Shown: positions 51,002 through 60,125 of the stretch, in pieces
Numbering within the stretch: the stretch's first letter is position 1
How the letters are laid out: the number at the start of each line of letters is the position of its first letter
Origin: UBA2970 sp965221075
GTDB lineage: Bacteria > Verrucomicrobiota > Verrucomicrobiia > Limisphaerales > AAA164-E04
Direction: 5' to 3'
DNA: 64,000 bases
NCBI GenBank assembly: GCA_965221075.1
Contig: OZ244865.1
Span: 2,914,001 to 2,978,000, forward strand
Position numbers and translations under genes: made by a program
Notes under the pieces: generated by a model
Seen by the model: the letters and a program-made list of their open reading frames with translations, nothing else
What the model was told of the DNA's origin: nothing
Databases searched by the model: none

Positions 51002-52314
51002 CGCCGCGGGGATCCTCCCGCCAGCCGCCCCAGGCAGGCGGCCAGGGACTCCATCTGCGAACGGCCGACGATCAGGGGCGGGGTCAGGGCCAGGACCTGG
51101 CCGCGGCGGCCGCAGGGCAGCGCCAGGAATCCATGGGAGAGCAGCTCCCGGGCCAGCTCCGCCGCCCTCCCCTCCTTCCCGAAGTCGGCCCCCAGCATGA
51201 GCCCCCTGCCCCGCACCCGGGCCCGGCCGCCGAGGGCCTCCTCCAGCAGCCGCGCCAGCTCGGCCCCCGAGCGGCGGCTGCGCTCCACCAGGCCCTCCTC
51301 CTCGATCAGGCGCAGGTTGGCCAGGGCCATGGCGCATCCCACCGGATGCCCCAGGAAGGTGCTGGTGTGGATCGCCTCCGGACGCTCCTTGGGCCAGGCG
51401 GCCTCCATCAGGCCGGCCCGGCCCACGCAGGCCGAGATGGGGAATCCGCCGGCCAGGGACTTGCCCACGCAGAGGAAGTCGGGAGCCACCCCCTCGAGCT
51501 CGCAGGCGAACCAGCCGCCGGCGCGCCCGAAGCCGGTGTAGATCTCGTCGAGGACCAGGCAGGCCCCATGGCGATCGCAAAGGCCGCGCAGCAGCTCCAG
51601 GAAGCCCTCGGGGGGAACCCGCATCCCTCCCCGCCCCTGGATCGGCTCCGCCAGCACGCATCCGATGCGCCCGCCCGCCAGCAGCGGGGCGATCCGCCGC
51701 TCCAGATCCTCCAGCCGCTCCCCCTCGCCGGGAAAGGGGACGATCTCGGCGAAGGAGGCCAGCTGGCCCTCGAAGCGCCGGCGGAAGCGTCCCCAGGAAT
51801 TGGGGACCAGGGATCCGTAGCCCAGCCCGTGGTAGGCGTCCCGGAAGGCGAGCACCCCCGTGCGCCCGGTCAGGCGGCAGGCGCTCTTGAGCGCCGCCTC
51901 CACCGCCTCGGATCCGGTGCTGCAGAGGATGCCGCGCCCGCTCCCCCCCGCCTGCCACCGCCCGTAGGTCAGATCGCTGAGCCGCTCGAGCAGGAGGGCC
52001 TTCTGCCGGTGGGGATGCACGTCCCCCATGGCGTGGAGCAGCGCTTCCATCTGCTCCTGGCCGGCCCGGACCACCTGAGGCGGGGCGTGGCCCGCGGCGG
52101 CCACCCCGAAGGCCGCGGTGAAGTCCAGGTAGCGCCGCCCCTCGCTGTCCACCACCTCCATGCCCCGGGCCCGCTCCCACACCACCGGCCACTCCTCCCC
52201 CCCGGGCATCCAGGTGGTGTCGGGGGACTCGAAGCGGCGGAGGAGATCCAGCGCCTGCCGGCGTGAGAGGCTCCCGGAGCCCGCCCCGGGCCCCTCTGGG
52301 GGTGACTGCGCCAT
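50998..52314 (-). CDS. Class III (PLP) aminotransferase
   Basis: Fold type I PLP enzyme of 438 aa, class III aminotransferase. The PLP-binding Lys is K285 in FLCVGKSLAGGFPIS, and D256 in CLVLDEIYTGFGR contacts the pyridine nitrogen; STGSEAVEAALKSA is the phosphate loop and HTSTFLGHPVGCAMALA the substrate-side block. The closest well-known members use 4-aminobutyrate, acetylornithine or adenosylmethionine-8-amino-7-oxononanoate; the actual substrate cannot be stated. It is the first gene of the ATGA-linked run with ksgA, Nudix/ROK and rhomboid. Confidence 0.9.
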   Translation of the reverse strand: MAQSPPEGPGAGSGSLSRRQALDLLRRFESPDTTWMPGGEEWPVVWERARGMEVVDSEGRRYLDFTAAFGVAAAGHAPPQVVRAGQEQMEALLHAMGDVHPHRQKALLLERLSDLTYGRWQAGGSGRGILCSTGSEAVEAALKSACRLTGRTGVLAFRDAYHGLGYGSLVPNSWGRFRRRFEGQLASFAEIVPFPGEGERLEDLERRIAPLLAGGRIGCVLAEPIQGRGGMRVPPEGFLELLRGLCDRHGACLVLDEIYTGFGRAGGWFACELEGVAPDFLCVGKSLAGGFPISACVGRAGLMEAAWPKERPEAIHTSTFLGHPVGCAMALANLRLIEEEGLVERSRRSGAELARLLEEALGGRARVRGRGLMLGADFGKEGRAAELARELLSHGFLALPCGRRGQVLALTPPLIVGRSQMESLAACLGRLAGGSPRR

Positions 52315-52393
52315 CCTCCCCGCTGGGAATAGCCTGAAGGCCCCTTGCTGTCATTCCGATTCCGGCCCCGCCCCGGCCGCAAGGCGCCTGCGC

Positions 52394-53119
52394 CTACACC
52401 CCCGGCTGATCGGGAGGCCAGACCAGCTTGTGCATCTGGAGCTGGAAGCGGACCGGGAGCCGGTCCCGGAGGATCCGCTCCGCCAGCTCCCGCCGGCCGA
52501 GCGGATCCCGGGGCGCGGGCTTCAGCTGGGGATGGAGCTGGGAGGGGGCCAGGGGCTCGGCCAGGGAGAAGAGGACCGTGCAGCGCCCGGCCAGGCCGTG
52601 GCGGGACACGGCGTCGCGCGCCCAGCGGTAGTCCTCCAGGGTGGCGATCACGAACTTGGCCTCGTCGGAGGGGCGCAGCTCCCGGACGTTCTCCCAGAGC
52701 ATGCGGTGGCTCTCCCCGCTGCCCGGGCACTTGATGTCCACGATGCGGCGCACCCGGGGGTCGATCCCGGCGATGGAGTGGGCTCCGCTGGTCTCCAGGA
52801 GCACGGTCTCGAAGGCGTCGCACAGGGAGCCCATCAGGGGGCGCACGCCTTCCTGGAGCAGGGGCTCCCCCCCGGTGATCTCCACCAGGGGCAGGGAGCG
52901 CCGGCCCTCCCGGGAGGGCGCCTCCGCCAGATCCTCCACCCGGGCCAGCACCTCCTCCCCCTCCATCGGGGCGCCCCCCGAGAAGGCGTAGGCGGAGTCG
53001 CACCAGGAGCAGCGTAGATCGCAGCCGGCCAGGCGGACGAAGACGCAGGGCCAGCCCGCCCAGGAGCTCTCCCCCTGGATGCTGCGGTAGATCTCGCGGA
53101 TGCGCAGCCGGCCGGCCAT
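52394..53119 (-). CDS. queE: 7-carboxy-7-deazaguanine synthase (radical SAM)
   Basis: QueE, 241 aa, radical SAM enzyme that forms the deazaguanine ring in queuosine biosynthesis. The N-terminus REIYRSIQGESSWAGWPCVFVRLAGC and the cluster C33-x3-C37-x2-C40 (GCDLRCSWCDS) bind the 4Fe-4S cluster; VEITGGEPLL binds SAM. Length is typical. It follows the M20 dipeptidase by 11 bp. No other que genes are present, so the rest of the pathway must be elsewhere. Confidence 0.94.
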   Translation of the reverse strand: MAGRLRIREIYRSIQGESSWAGWPCVFVRLAGCDLRCSWCDSAYAFSGGAPMEGEEVLARVEDLAEAPSREGRRSLPLVEITGGEPLLQEGVRPLMGSLCDAFETVLLETSGAHSIAGIDPRVRRIVDIKCPGSGESHRMLWENVRELRPSDEAKFVIATLEDYRWARDAVSRHGLAGRCTVLFSLAEPLAPSQLHPQLKPAPRDPLGRRELAERILRDRLPVRFQLQMHKLVWPPDQPGV

Positions 53120-53130
53120 CGGGGACGGGG

Positions 53131-54504
53131 CTAGCCGGTCCCGGCCAGCTCCTGCCAGAGCCAGGCCGACATGGCCGTTCCCCGGCGGAAGGCCTCCAGG
53201 CTGATCTTCTCGTTGGGCGAGTGGGTGTTGTCGTCGGGCAGCCCCAGGCCCAGCAGCAGGGTGTCCAGCCCCAGCGACCGCTTGAAGTCGTTGACGATGG
53301 GGATGCTGCCGCCCTCCCGCATCAGGACCGGCTTCCTCCCGAAGGCCCTCTCCAGGGCCCGCAGGGCGGCCCGGGAGCGGGGCCCCCGGTAGTCGGCCAG
53401 GTAGGCCTCCCCGGAATGCCCGGGCTCGAATTCCATGGAGACGGTGGGAGGGCGGAGGGACTCCAGGCGGCGGCGCACCGCCTCGAGCGTCCGGGCGGGA
53501 TCCTGCTCGGGCACCAGGCGGCAGGTCAGCTTGGCGCGGGCCCAGGAGGGAACTATGGTCTTGGTGCCCTCGCCCTGGTAGCCGCTGGTCAGCCCGTTGA
53601 TCTCCAGGGTGGGACGGACCGAGACCCGCTCGTAGCAGGTGTAGCCCTCCTCGCCGAAGAGGGCCGGGGCCCCCACCGACCGGCGCAGTCCGTCTCCGCT
53701 CATGGGGAAGCGCGCCAGCGACCGGCGCTCCTCCTCCTCCAGGGGGAGGATCCCGTCGTGGAATCCCGGAACGTCGATGGAGCCGTCGGCGGCCCGCAGG
53801 GCGCCCAGCATCTGGCAGAGGACCATCGCCGGGTTGTCCACCGCCCCGCCGTAGATCCCCGAATGCAGATCCCGGTCGGGACCGGTCAGGAGCACTTCGC
53901 AGGCCGCCACCCCGCGCAGGCCGTAGGTCAGGGCCGGATGGTCCAGGCCGGGCATGCCGTTGTCCGAGATCACCACCCCCTCGGCCCGCAGGTCCTCCCG
54001 GCGCTCGCGGAGGAATCCGGCCATGTGGCCGCTGCCCACCTCCTCCTCGCCCTCCAGCAGGAACACGATGCCGCAGGGGAGCGGGGTGCCGGTCCGCAGG
54101 TAGGCCTCCACCGCCTTGAGGTGGGCGAAGTGCTGGCCCTTGTTGTCGTTGGCCCCCCGTCCGTAGAGGGAGCCATTCTCGATCCTGGGCTCGAAGGGCG
54201 GGGAGATCCACTTGTCGAGCGGGTCGGGCGGCTGCACGTCGTAGTGGCCGTAGACCAGGTAGACGGGCCTGTCCCCCTCCCCGGCCCCGGGAGTGCGGGC
54301 CACCACCACCGGGTTGCCCGGAGTCCTCTCGACGGCGGCCTCGAGCCCTATCCGGCGGCAGTGCCCGGCCACCCAACCGGCGGCGCGCTCCATGTCCCCG
54401 GCGTGGGCGCTCTGGGCCGAGACGCTGGGGATGGCGATGTACTCGCACAGCTCCTCCACGAACCGGTCCTGGTGGCTGCGGAGATACTCGAGGACCCTAT
54501 CCAT
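53131..54504 (-). CDS. M20 family dipeptidase
   Basis: Zinc dipeptidase of the CNDP/PepV-like group, 457 aa. Metal ligands occur in YLVYGHYDVQPPDP (His), SLYGRGANDNKGQ (Asp), and FLLEGEEEVGSGH (catalytic Glu pair); later DRDLHSGIYGG and the C-terminal REGGSIPIVNDF and NTHSPNEKISLEAF blocks are typical. No signal peptide, so cytoplasmic. It overlaps the HldD-like epimerase by 8 bp at its start. It probably completes peptide breakdown; a carnosinase-like role is not shown. Confidence 0.92.
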   Translation of the reverse strand: MDRVLEYLRSHQDRFVEELCEYIAIPSVSAQSAHAGDMERAAGWVAGHCRRIGLEAAVERTPGNPVVVARTPGAGEGDRPVYLVYGHYDVQPPDPLDKWISPPFEPRIENGSLYGRGANDNKGQHFAHLKAVEAYLRTGTPLPCGIVFLLEGEEEVGSGHMAGFLRERREDLRAEGVVISDNGMPGLDHPALTYGLRGVAACEVLLTGPDRDLHSGIYGGAVDNPAMVLCQMLGALRAADGSIDVPGFHDGILPLEEEERRSLARFPMSGDGLRRSVGAPALFGEEGYTCYERVSVRPTLEINGLTSGYQGEGTKTIVPSWARAKLTCRLVPEQDPARTLEAVRRRLESLRPPTVSMEFEPGHSGEAYLADYRGPRSRAALRALERAFGRKPVLMREGGSIPIVNDFKRSLGLDTLLLGLGLPDDNTHSPNEKISLEAFRRGTAMSAWLWQELAGTG

Positions 54505-55432
54505 GCGGCTGCTGCTGGGCTGACTGTTCGACGAAGAGCGGGATCCCCTTGCCGGGGGGCAGGCGGGGGACGAAGGCCAGGTCCTCCCGGGCCCGGTCCA
54601 TCGCCGCCCGGGTGTGGTCCTGGTAGAAGGGCCAGGGGTTCTCGAAGTACTCGGGTTCCAGGGAGGATCCCAGGGCCCGGCCCAGGAGCCGGACCAGCCG
54701 GTTGAAGCTGAGCCCGGCGCCCGTCCCGCAGTTGTAGATCCTGCTTTCGGGAGCCCGCAGCGCACGGACGGTCATCTCCACGGCGTCGTCCACGTGGACG
54801 AAGTCCCGGGACTGCTCCCCGTCGGCGAACACCCGGGGCCGCCTCCCCTCGCGCATCTGCCCCAGGAGCTGGTGGACCATGCTGGCGGCGGCGCCCTTGT
54901 GGCCCTCGCCCGGCCCGTAGACGTTGAAGTAGCGCAGCCCGACGATCCTCCAGGCGGGATGCCGGCGGGCGTGGATGCGGGCCAGGTTGTCCATCTGCGC
55001 CTTGCTGAAGGCGTAGGGGCTGCCGGGGTCGGGCTCCTGGTCCTCCTCCATGGGCGGCCCGCGCCTCCCGTAGGTGGCCGCCGAGGAGGCGTAGACCACC
55101 GGCGTCTGGGTCGGAGCGGCGAACTCCAGCACCCTGCGGAAGCCCTCGACGTTGTCGTGGACCATCAGCAGCTGGTCGGTTTCGGTGGTCCTGTTGATCG
55201 AGGCCAGGTGGAAGATGGCGTCGAAGGCGCAGCCGCCGAACTGGCGCTCCATGTCCAGGCGGGAGAGGTCGGCGGCCACCAGATCGCCCCGGTAGCGGGC
55301 CAGGTTGGCGAAGTGGCCGGAGCGGAAGTCGTCCACGACCGACACCTGGACTCCGGGGTAGCGCTCCTCCAGGGCCGTGGCCAGGCGGGACCCGATGAAT
55401 CCCGCTCCCCCCGTCACCAATGCGCTCTTCAT
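54497..55432 (-). CDS. NAD-dependent epimerase, HldD-like (ADP-heptose 6-epimerase family)
   Basis: SDR-extended epimerase of 311 aa. The Rossmann motif is MKSALVTGGAGFIGSRLA, the YxxxK catalytic pair is in SPYAFSKAQMDN, and the block YFNVYGPGEGHKGAAASM followed by RDFVHVDDAVEM is characteristic of the HldD/RfaD branch, which converts D,D- to L,D-ADP-heptose for the LPS inner core. UDP-glucose 4-epimerases usually have a different pattern here. Assignment to HldD itself is likely but not certain. It is the first gene in a minus-strand run with M20 and queE, divergent from hisD (173 bp). Confidence 0.78.
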   Translation of the reverse strand: MKSALVTGGAGFIGSRLATALEERYPGVQVSVVDDFRSGHFANLARYRGDLVAADLSRLDMERQFGGCAFDAIFHLASINRTTETDQLLMVHDNVEGFRRVLEFAAPTQTPVVYASSAATYGRRGPPMEEDQEPDPGSPYAFSKAQMDNLARIHARRHPAWRIVGLRYFNVYGPGEGHKGAAASMVHQLLGQMREGRRPRVFADGEQSRDFVHVDDAVEMTVRALRAPESRIYNCGTGAGLSFNRLVRLLGRALGSSLEPEYFENPWPFYQDHTRAAMDRAREDLAFVPRLPPGKGIPLFVEQSAQQQPHG

Positions 55433-55605
55433 TCCACCTTCGAGGCCCGGGAGGCCCGCCAGGGATCCGATTCTCGCAGGAGCAGGAGGCGATTCCAAGC
55501 GCGAGCCGGAGCGGAGCGGATCGGGATTGCCTCGGCCTTCCGATTGCTGTTTGCTCCGCCGCAAGAGACATTGAGCTCCTCCCCCTCCACCGCTCCGGCT
55601 CCCGA

Positions 55606-56895
55606 GTGAACGTCCACACCTTCCGGGAGAGCGGATTCGAGGAGCGGATCGGGGAGATGCTCCGCTCCTCCAGCCTCCTGGATCCGGAGGTCCTGCGGCG
55701 CGCCTCGGAGATCGTCGAGCAGGTCCGCAGCAGGGGCGACGAGGCGCTGGCCGAGCTGGCCCGACGCTTCGACGGGGCCGACCTGGATCCCTCCGGGCTG
55801 CGCGCCGATCCCGGGGAGGCGGGCGAGGCCCCCCCGGACTTCCCCGGGGAGGCGGTCCGGGAGGCCCTGGAGAACATCCTCGGCTTCAGCCGCAGGGCGA
55901 TGCGCCGGGACTGGGAGATGGCCAACTCCCACGGGGCCCGCGTCGGCGAGAAGTTCGATCCCCTGCAGCGGGTGGGCATCTACGTCCCCGGGGGGAGCGC
56001 CCCCCTGGTCTCCACCGCCCTGATGACCGTGGCCCTGGCCCGGAGCGCCGGATGCCCCCGGATCGCGGTCTGCACCCCCTGCGACGGAAAGGGCCGGATC
56101 CATCCCGGCCTCCTCCACGCCCTCCGTCTCTGCGGCGCCACCGAGATCTTCCGCGTGGGGGGAGCCCAGGCCGTGGCGGCCATGGCCCTGGGAACGGAAT
56201 CGATCGCGCCGGTCGACAAGGTCTTCGGGCCCGGCAACGCCTACGTGGTGGCCGCCAAGCGGCTGCTCTACGGCGAGGTGGCCGTCGATCTGCTTCCCGG
56301 CCCCAGCGAGGTGCTGATCCTGGCCGACGGTTCGGCCCGGCCCGAATGGGTGGCCGCCGATCTCCTGGCGCAGGCCGAGCACGGCTCGGGCCGGGAGCGG
56401 GTGGCCCTGGTCACCCCGGACGGCGGGCTGCTCGAGGCGGCCCTGGAGAGCCTGCGCGGGCAGCTGGAGCGGCTGGACCGGAACGGGAGCGCCCGCCGGG
56501 CGATCGAGGAGAACGGGTGGTTCCTCCAGACCCGGGACCTGGAGGAGGCCATCGCCATCGCCAACCGCTACGCGCCGGAGCACTGCCAGGTGATGACCGC
56601 CGATCCCCGCGGGGCGGCACGGGGGATCCGGACCGCCGGGGCCCTGCTGCTGGGCCACCACTCCCCGGCCGCGCTCGGGGACTACGTGGCCGGTCCCAGC
56701 CACGTGCTGCCCACCGGGGGGGCCGCCAGGGGCTTCTCGGGGCTCCGGGTGGAGCAGTTCCTGCGCCGCACCAGCATCGTGGAGTACGGCAGGGAGGAGC
56801 TGGAGAGGGCTCTGCCCGCCCTGGAGGCCCTCTCGCTCATGGAGGGGCTGCAGGGCCACGGCCGATCCGCCGCCATCCGCTTTGACCGACCCTGA
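55606..56895 (+). CDS. hisD: Histidinol dehydrogenase
   Basis: HisD, 429 aa, catalyses the last two oxidations from histidinol to histidine. Motifs: QRVGIYVPGGSAPLVSTALMT, the VGGAQAVAAMALGTESI loop, VDKVFGPGNAYVVAAKR, VDLLPGPSEVLILAD and the zinc/catalytic region AEHGSGRE, with ALGDYVAGPSHVLPTGG near the C-terminus. The GTG at 55606 is the best start. The downstream hisC overlaps by 14 bp. Confidence 0.96.
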   Translation: MNVHTFRESGFEERIGEMLRSSSLLDPEVLRRASEIVEQVRSRGDEALAELARRFDGADLDPSGLRADPGEAGEAPPDFPGEAVREALENILGFSRRAMRRDWEMANSHGARVGEKFDPLQRVGIYVPGGSAPLVSTALMTVALARSAGCPRIAVCTPCDGKGRIHPGLLHALRLCGATEIFRVGGAQAVAAMALGTESIAPVDKVFGPGNAYVVAAKRLLYGEVAVDLLPGPSEVLILADGSARPEWVAADLLAQAEHGSGRERVALVTPDGGLLEAALESLRGQLERLDRNGSARRAIEENGWFLQTRDLEEAIAIANRYAPEHCQVMTADPRGAARGIRTAGALLLGHHSPAALGDYVAGPSHVLPTGGAARGFSGLRVEQFLRRTSIVEYGREELERALPALEALSLMEGLQGHGRSAAIRFDRP

Positions 56896-57970
56896 TCCAG
56901 CCGGGCTGGTCCGACCCCACATCCGGAGCCTCGAACCCTACGTCCCCGGAGAGCAGCCCCAGGGAGGGGGCTGGACCAAGCTCAACACCAACGAGAGCCC
57001 CTTCGGGCCCTCCCCCGGAGTGAAGGAGGCCCTGAGGCGGGCCGTCGGGGACGATCTGCGCCGCTATCCCAGCCCCGACGCCGGGCCGCTGCGCCGGAGG
57101 CTGGCCGAACGGCACCGCTGCGACCCCGCCTCGGTGATCGTGGGCAACGGCTCCGACGAGCTCCTCGCCCTGGCCTCCCGGGCCTTCGCCGCCCCCCCGG
57201 AGGGGACGATCCAGTACTTCGTCCCGAGCTACTCGCTCTACCCGGTCCTGGCGGCCATCCAGGATCTCCGGACGCGCGCCGTGCCCCTGGAGCCCGGCTT
57301 CGGCATCCCCGGACCGGGCGCCTGGAGCGAGGACGCCCAGCTCAGCCTGATCACCACCCCCAACGCCCCGGGGGGGAGGTACTACCCCGCCGAGGAGCTG
57401 GCCGCGCTGTGCCGCAGGACCCGGGGGGTGGTGGTGCTGGACGAGGCCTACGCCGACTTCGCCCCCGGGAACGCCATGCGGCTGGCCCTGGAAGAGCCCA
57501 ACGTCCTGGTGGCCCGGACCTTCTCCAAGGGCTGGTCCCTCTGCGCCCTGCGGATCGGGTACATGGTGGGCCATCCCGCCCTCGTCGGCGCCCTGCACCG
57601 GATACGGGACAGCTACAACGTCAACGGCCTGGCGCAGAGGGCGGCGCTGGCGGCCCTGGAGGACCGGGACTGGTACCGGGAGCGCCAGGCGGAGGTGGTC
57701 CGGGAGCGCCGGGCCCTGGCCCTGGCTCTCGGGGAGCTGGGCTTCGAGGCGCTTCCCAGCGCCGCCAACTTCCTGCTGGCCGCTCCTCCGGGCGCCCCGG
57801 CCGCCCAGTGGCTCCAGCGGCTCCGGGAGCGCCGGATCCTGGTCCGCTGGTTCGATCGGGCCCCGGTCTCGGGAAGCCTGCGGATCACCGTCGGCAGCCC
57901 CGAGGAGAACCGTCGGCTTCTCCGGGCGGCGGAGGCCGTTTCCCGGGAGCTGGGAGAGGGCCGGGAATGA
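56882..57970 (+). CDS. hisC: Histidinol-phosphate aminotransferase
   Basis: HisC, 362 aa, PLP enzyme making histidinol phosphate from imidazole acetol phosphate. It shows KLNTNESPFGPSP, NGSDELLALASRAF, the PLP Asp in VVVLDEAYADF, the Schiff-base Lys in ARTFSKGWSLCALRIGY, and LRITVGSPEEN near the end. The start is TTG at 56882, overlapping hisD; the next ATG is far into the protein. The stop overlaps the following ATG (ATGA), so the three genes are one coupled unit. Confidence 0.93.
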   Translation: MTDPDPAGLVRPHIRSLEPYVPGEQPQGGGWTKLNTNESPFGPSPGVKEALRRAVGDDLRRYPSPDAGPLRRRLAERHRCDPASVIVGNGSDELLALASRAFAAPPEGTIQYFVPSYSLYPVLAAIQDLRTRAVPLEPGFGIPGPGAWSEDAQLSLITTPNAPGGRYYPAEELAALCRRTRGVVVLDEAYADFAPGNAMRLALEEPNVLVARTFSKGWSLCALRIGYMVGHPALVGALHRIRDSYNVNGLAQRAALAALEDRDWYRERQAEVVRERRALALALGELGFEALPSAANFLLAAPPGAPAAQWLQRLRERRILVRWFDRAPVSGSLRITVGSPEENRRLLRAAEAVSRELGEGRE

Positions 57971-58563
57971 GCATGCAGAGCGATCCGCTGTGGAGGGAGT
58001 ACGGAGAGATCTTCCGGTCCCTCGACGACTTCTCCCTGGCCCGGTGGATGTCCCAGACCCTGGGGCAGTTCCGGGGCAGGGTGGTGCGGCTCTCGCATCC
58101 GCTGATGGTGGCCTACCGCCTGGCCAACGATCAGGCCTTCGAGCGGGACGTCTGGCCCAGGCGGCTGGTCCCCGCCCCCCATGGCTACCACCCGAGCCCC
58201 TGCTGCTCCGCCCCCTTCCTGCCCCGGATCCACTACGACGTGGCCGAATCGGGGCTCCTCTGCGAGCACTGCTGGGAGATCCTGGTCCCCTTCGGCGATC
58301 TCCCGGCGGACTTCCAGCCCCTGCTCAGGGACTGGGGAGAGCGCTACGACCGGAAGCACCAGGTGGCCCACTGGACCGACGAGGAGATGGCTAGGTTCGA
58401 GGGCGACTTCAGCCAGCACCGCGCCGAGAGCGTCTCCGAGGCCCTGGGCCTGCTCAGCGGCCTCCGCGGGGAAATCCTCCCGGGCCTGCTGGATCACTAC
58501 CCGGCCCTGGTCTGGGACGATCAGGACGAATGCCTGGAGATCGGCCCCGAGGACATCCGCTGA
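57967..58563 (+). CDS. Conserved-looking Cys-rich protein of unknown function
   Basis: Protein of 198 aa, translationally coupled to hisC (ATGA). A cluster of four cysteines (C79-C80 in HPSPCCSAPF, C99-x2-C102 in LLCEHCWEI) could bind zinc or be a rubredoxin-like knuckle. The rest is mixed helix with many charged residues and no signal peptide, so cytoplasmic. I do not recognise the family. Its position behind hisD-hisC suggests a function linked to amino acid metabolism, but it may simply be a passenger. Confidence 0.8.
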   Translation: MSMQSDPLWREYGEIFRSLDDFSLARWMSQTLGQFRGRVVRLSHPLMVAYRLANDQAFERDVWPRRLVPAPHGYHPSPCCSAPFLPRIHYDVAESGLLCEHCWEILVPFGDLPADFQPLLRDWGERYDRKHQVAHWTDEEMARFEGDFSQHRAESVSEALGLLSGLRGEILPGLLDHYPALVWDDQDECLEIGPEDIR

Positions 58564-58599
58564 GCCGGGGGGAGCGTCCCGAACCCCTGGCCGGGCCGC

Positions 58600-60117
58600 C
58601 TACCGGACGCCGGGGTCCGGAAGGACCGGAGCCCGCGGGCCCCTCCCGCCCAGCGAGAGGATCCAGAGCCCCGCGAAGGCTATCGCCCCGTTGATCGGCA
58701 GGGCCAGGTAGCCCAGCCCCGGCAGCAGGATGGAGAGCCGCCAGGCCAGGAAGGGGGCCGCCAGGCAGACCGGAATGACGCCCGCCTCCCTGGCCCGCCG
58801 GCGGGTGAGCAGGCCGAAGCCGAACATGCCCAGCAGGGGGCCGTAGGTGTACTGGGCGGCCTTGAAGAGCGCGTTGACCACCGACTCGTCGCCCAGCCAG
58901 TGGAAGAGGAGGATCACCGCCAGGATCAGGAGGGCGAAGCCCAGCTGGACCCGCCCCCGCAGCCGGGTCCGCTCCCGCTGGCCGCGGCTCCCCTTCTCGA
59001 ATCCCAGGAAGTCCACGCAGAAGGAGGTGGTCAGGGCGGCCAGGGCCGAATCGGCGCTGGAGTAGGCGGCCGCCACCAGCCCCAGGGTGAAGGCCAGGGC
59101 CACCAGCCCCCCCAGGTGGTCCAGAGCCAGCAGCGGGTAGAGCTCGTCGGCGCGGCGCGGCATCCACTCGTCCCCCTCGGCCATCAGCAGGCTCTCGCCG
59201 TCGAAGGCCAGCAGCCCCCTGGACTCGCCGTAGTGGTACAGGAGGAAGCCCAGGAGCATGAACATGATGGAGGTGAGGACGAACACCGCCGAGAAGCAGT
59301 AGACGTTGCGCGAGGACTCGCGGGCCGAGCGGCAGGTCAGGTTCTTCTGCATCAGATCCTGGTCCAGGCCGGTGGTGCAGATGGCCATGAAGGCCCCGAA
59401 GAGCATGTCCTTGAGCCAGAAGTTGGGATGGCCGGGATCCCGGATCCAGACCTGGCTGCGGGCGCTCTCCTCCAGCAGCTCCCCCACCGCGCCCGGGGAG
59501 AGCTGCAGGTCGGAGAGGATCCAGGCCAGGGTGAGCGCGGCCGCCAGGAGCAGGAAGGCGGTCTGGATGGTGTCGGTCCAGACCACGGTCCTGATCCCGC
59601 CCCTGCGGGTGTAGAGGAAGATCAGGGCGATGGAGAGGGCCACCGGAGCCGCGAAGGGGACGCGGATTCCGGCCCGCTCCAGGATCAGCTGGAACACCAG
59701 GGCCACCAGGTAGAGGCGGAAGGAGGCCCCGACCACCCGGGAGACCAGGAAGCAGCCCGCCCCGGCGTGGTAGGCCCGCCGCCCCAGGCGCTGCTCCAGG
59801 TAGCCGTAGATGGAGGTCAGGTCCAGGCGGTAGAAGAGGGGGACGAGGACCAGGGCCACCACCGCGTAGCCGGCCAGGTTGCCCAGCAGGATCTGCAGGT
59901 AGCTGAAGGCGCCGGAGCCCACCGCCCCGGGCACCGACAGGAAGGTCACTCCCGAGAGCGAGGTGCCCACCATCCCGAAGGCGACCACGTACCAGGGGGA
60001 GGCGCGGTTCCCCCGGAACCAGGCGTCGTCGTCGGATCGCCTCCCGCTCAGCCGGGCCACGAGGCAGAGCAGCCCGAAGTAGGCGGCCAGGGCGGCCAGG
60101 ATCCCCAGGGGGCTCAT
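58600..60117 (-). CDS. Sodium:solute symporter (SSS) family transporter
   Basis: Na+-coupled transporter of 505 aa with about 13 hydrophobic helices. The N-terminal WFRGNRASPWYVVAFGMVGTSLSGVTFLSVPG block, RGGIRTVVWTDTIQT and GLDQDLMQKNLTCRSAR are typical of the SSS family (sugar, proline, panthothenate, or urea-type). Close relatives in this phylum often serve sugars or sialic acid. It begins 8 bp after the end of the Calx-beta protein gene and is read in the same direction, so they probably share a transcript. Confidence 0.92.
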   Translation of the reverse strand: MSPLGILAALAAYFGLLCLVARLSGRRSDDDAWFRGNRASPWYVVAFGMVGTSLSGVTFLSVPGAVGSGAFSYLQILLGNLAGYAVVALVLVPLFYRLDLTSIYGYLEQRLGRRAYHAGAGCFLVSRVVGASFRLYLVALVFQLILERAGIRVPFAAPVALSIALIFLYTRRGGIRTVVWTDTIQTAFLLLAAALTLAWILSDLQLSPGAVGELLEESARSQVWIRDPGHPNFWLKDMLFGAFMAICTTGLDQDLMQKNLTCRSARESSRNVYCFSAVFVLTSIMFMLLGFLLYHYGESRGLLAFDGESLLMAEGDEWMPRRADELYPLLALDHLGGLVALAFTLGLVAAAYSSADSALAALTTSFCVDFLGFEKGSRGQRERTRLRGRVQLGFALLILAVILLFHWLGDESVVNALFKAAQYTYGPLLGMFGFGLLTRRRAREAGVIPVCLAAPFLAWRLSILLPGLGYLALPINGAIAFAGLWILSLGGRGPRAPVLPDPGVR

Positions 60118-60125
60118 CCCTCCCC

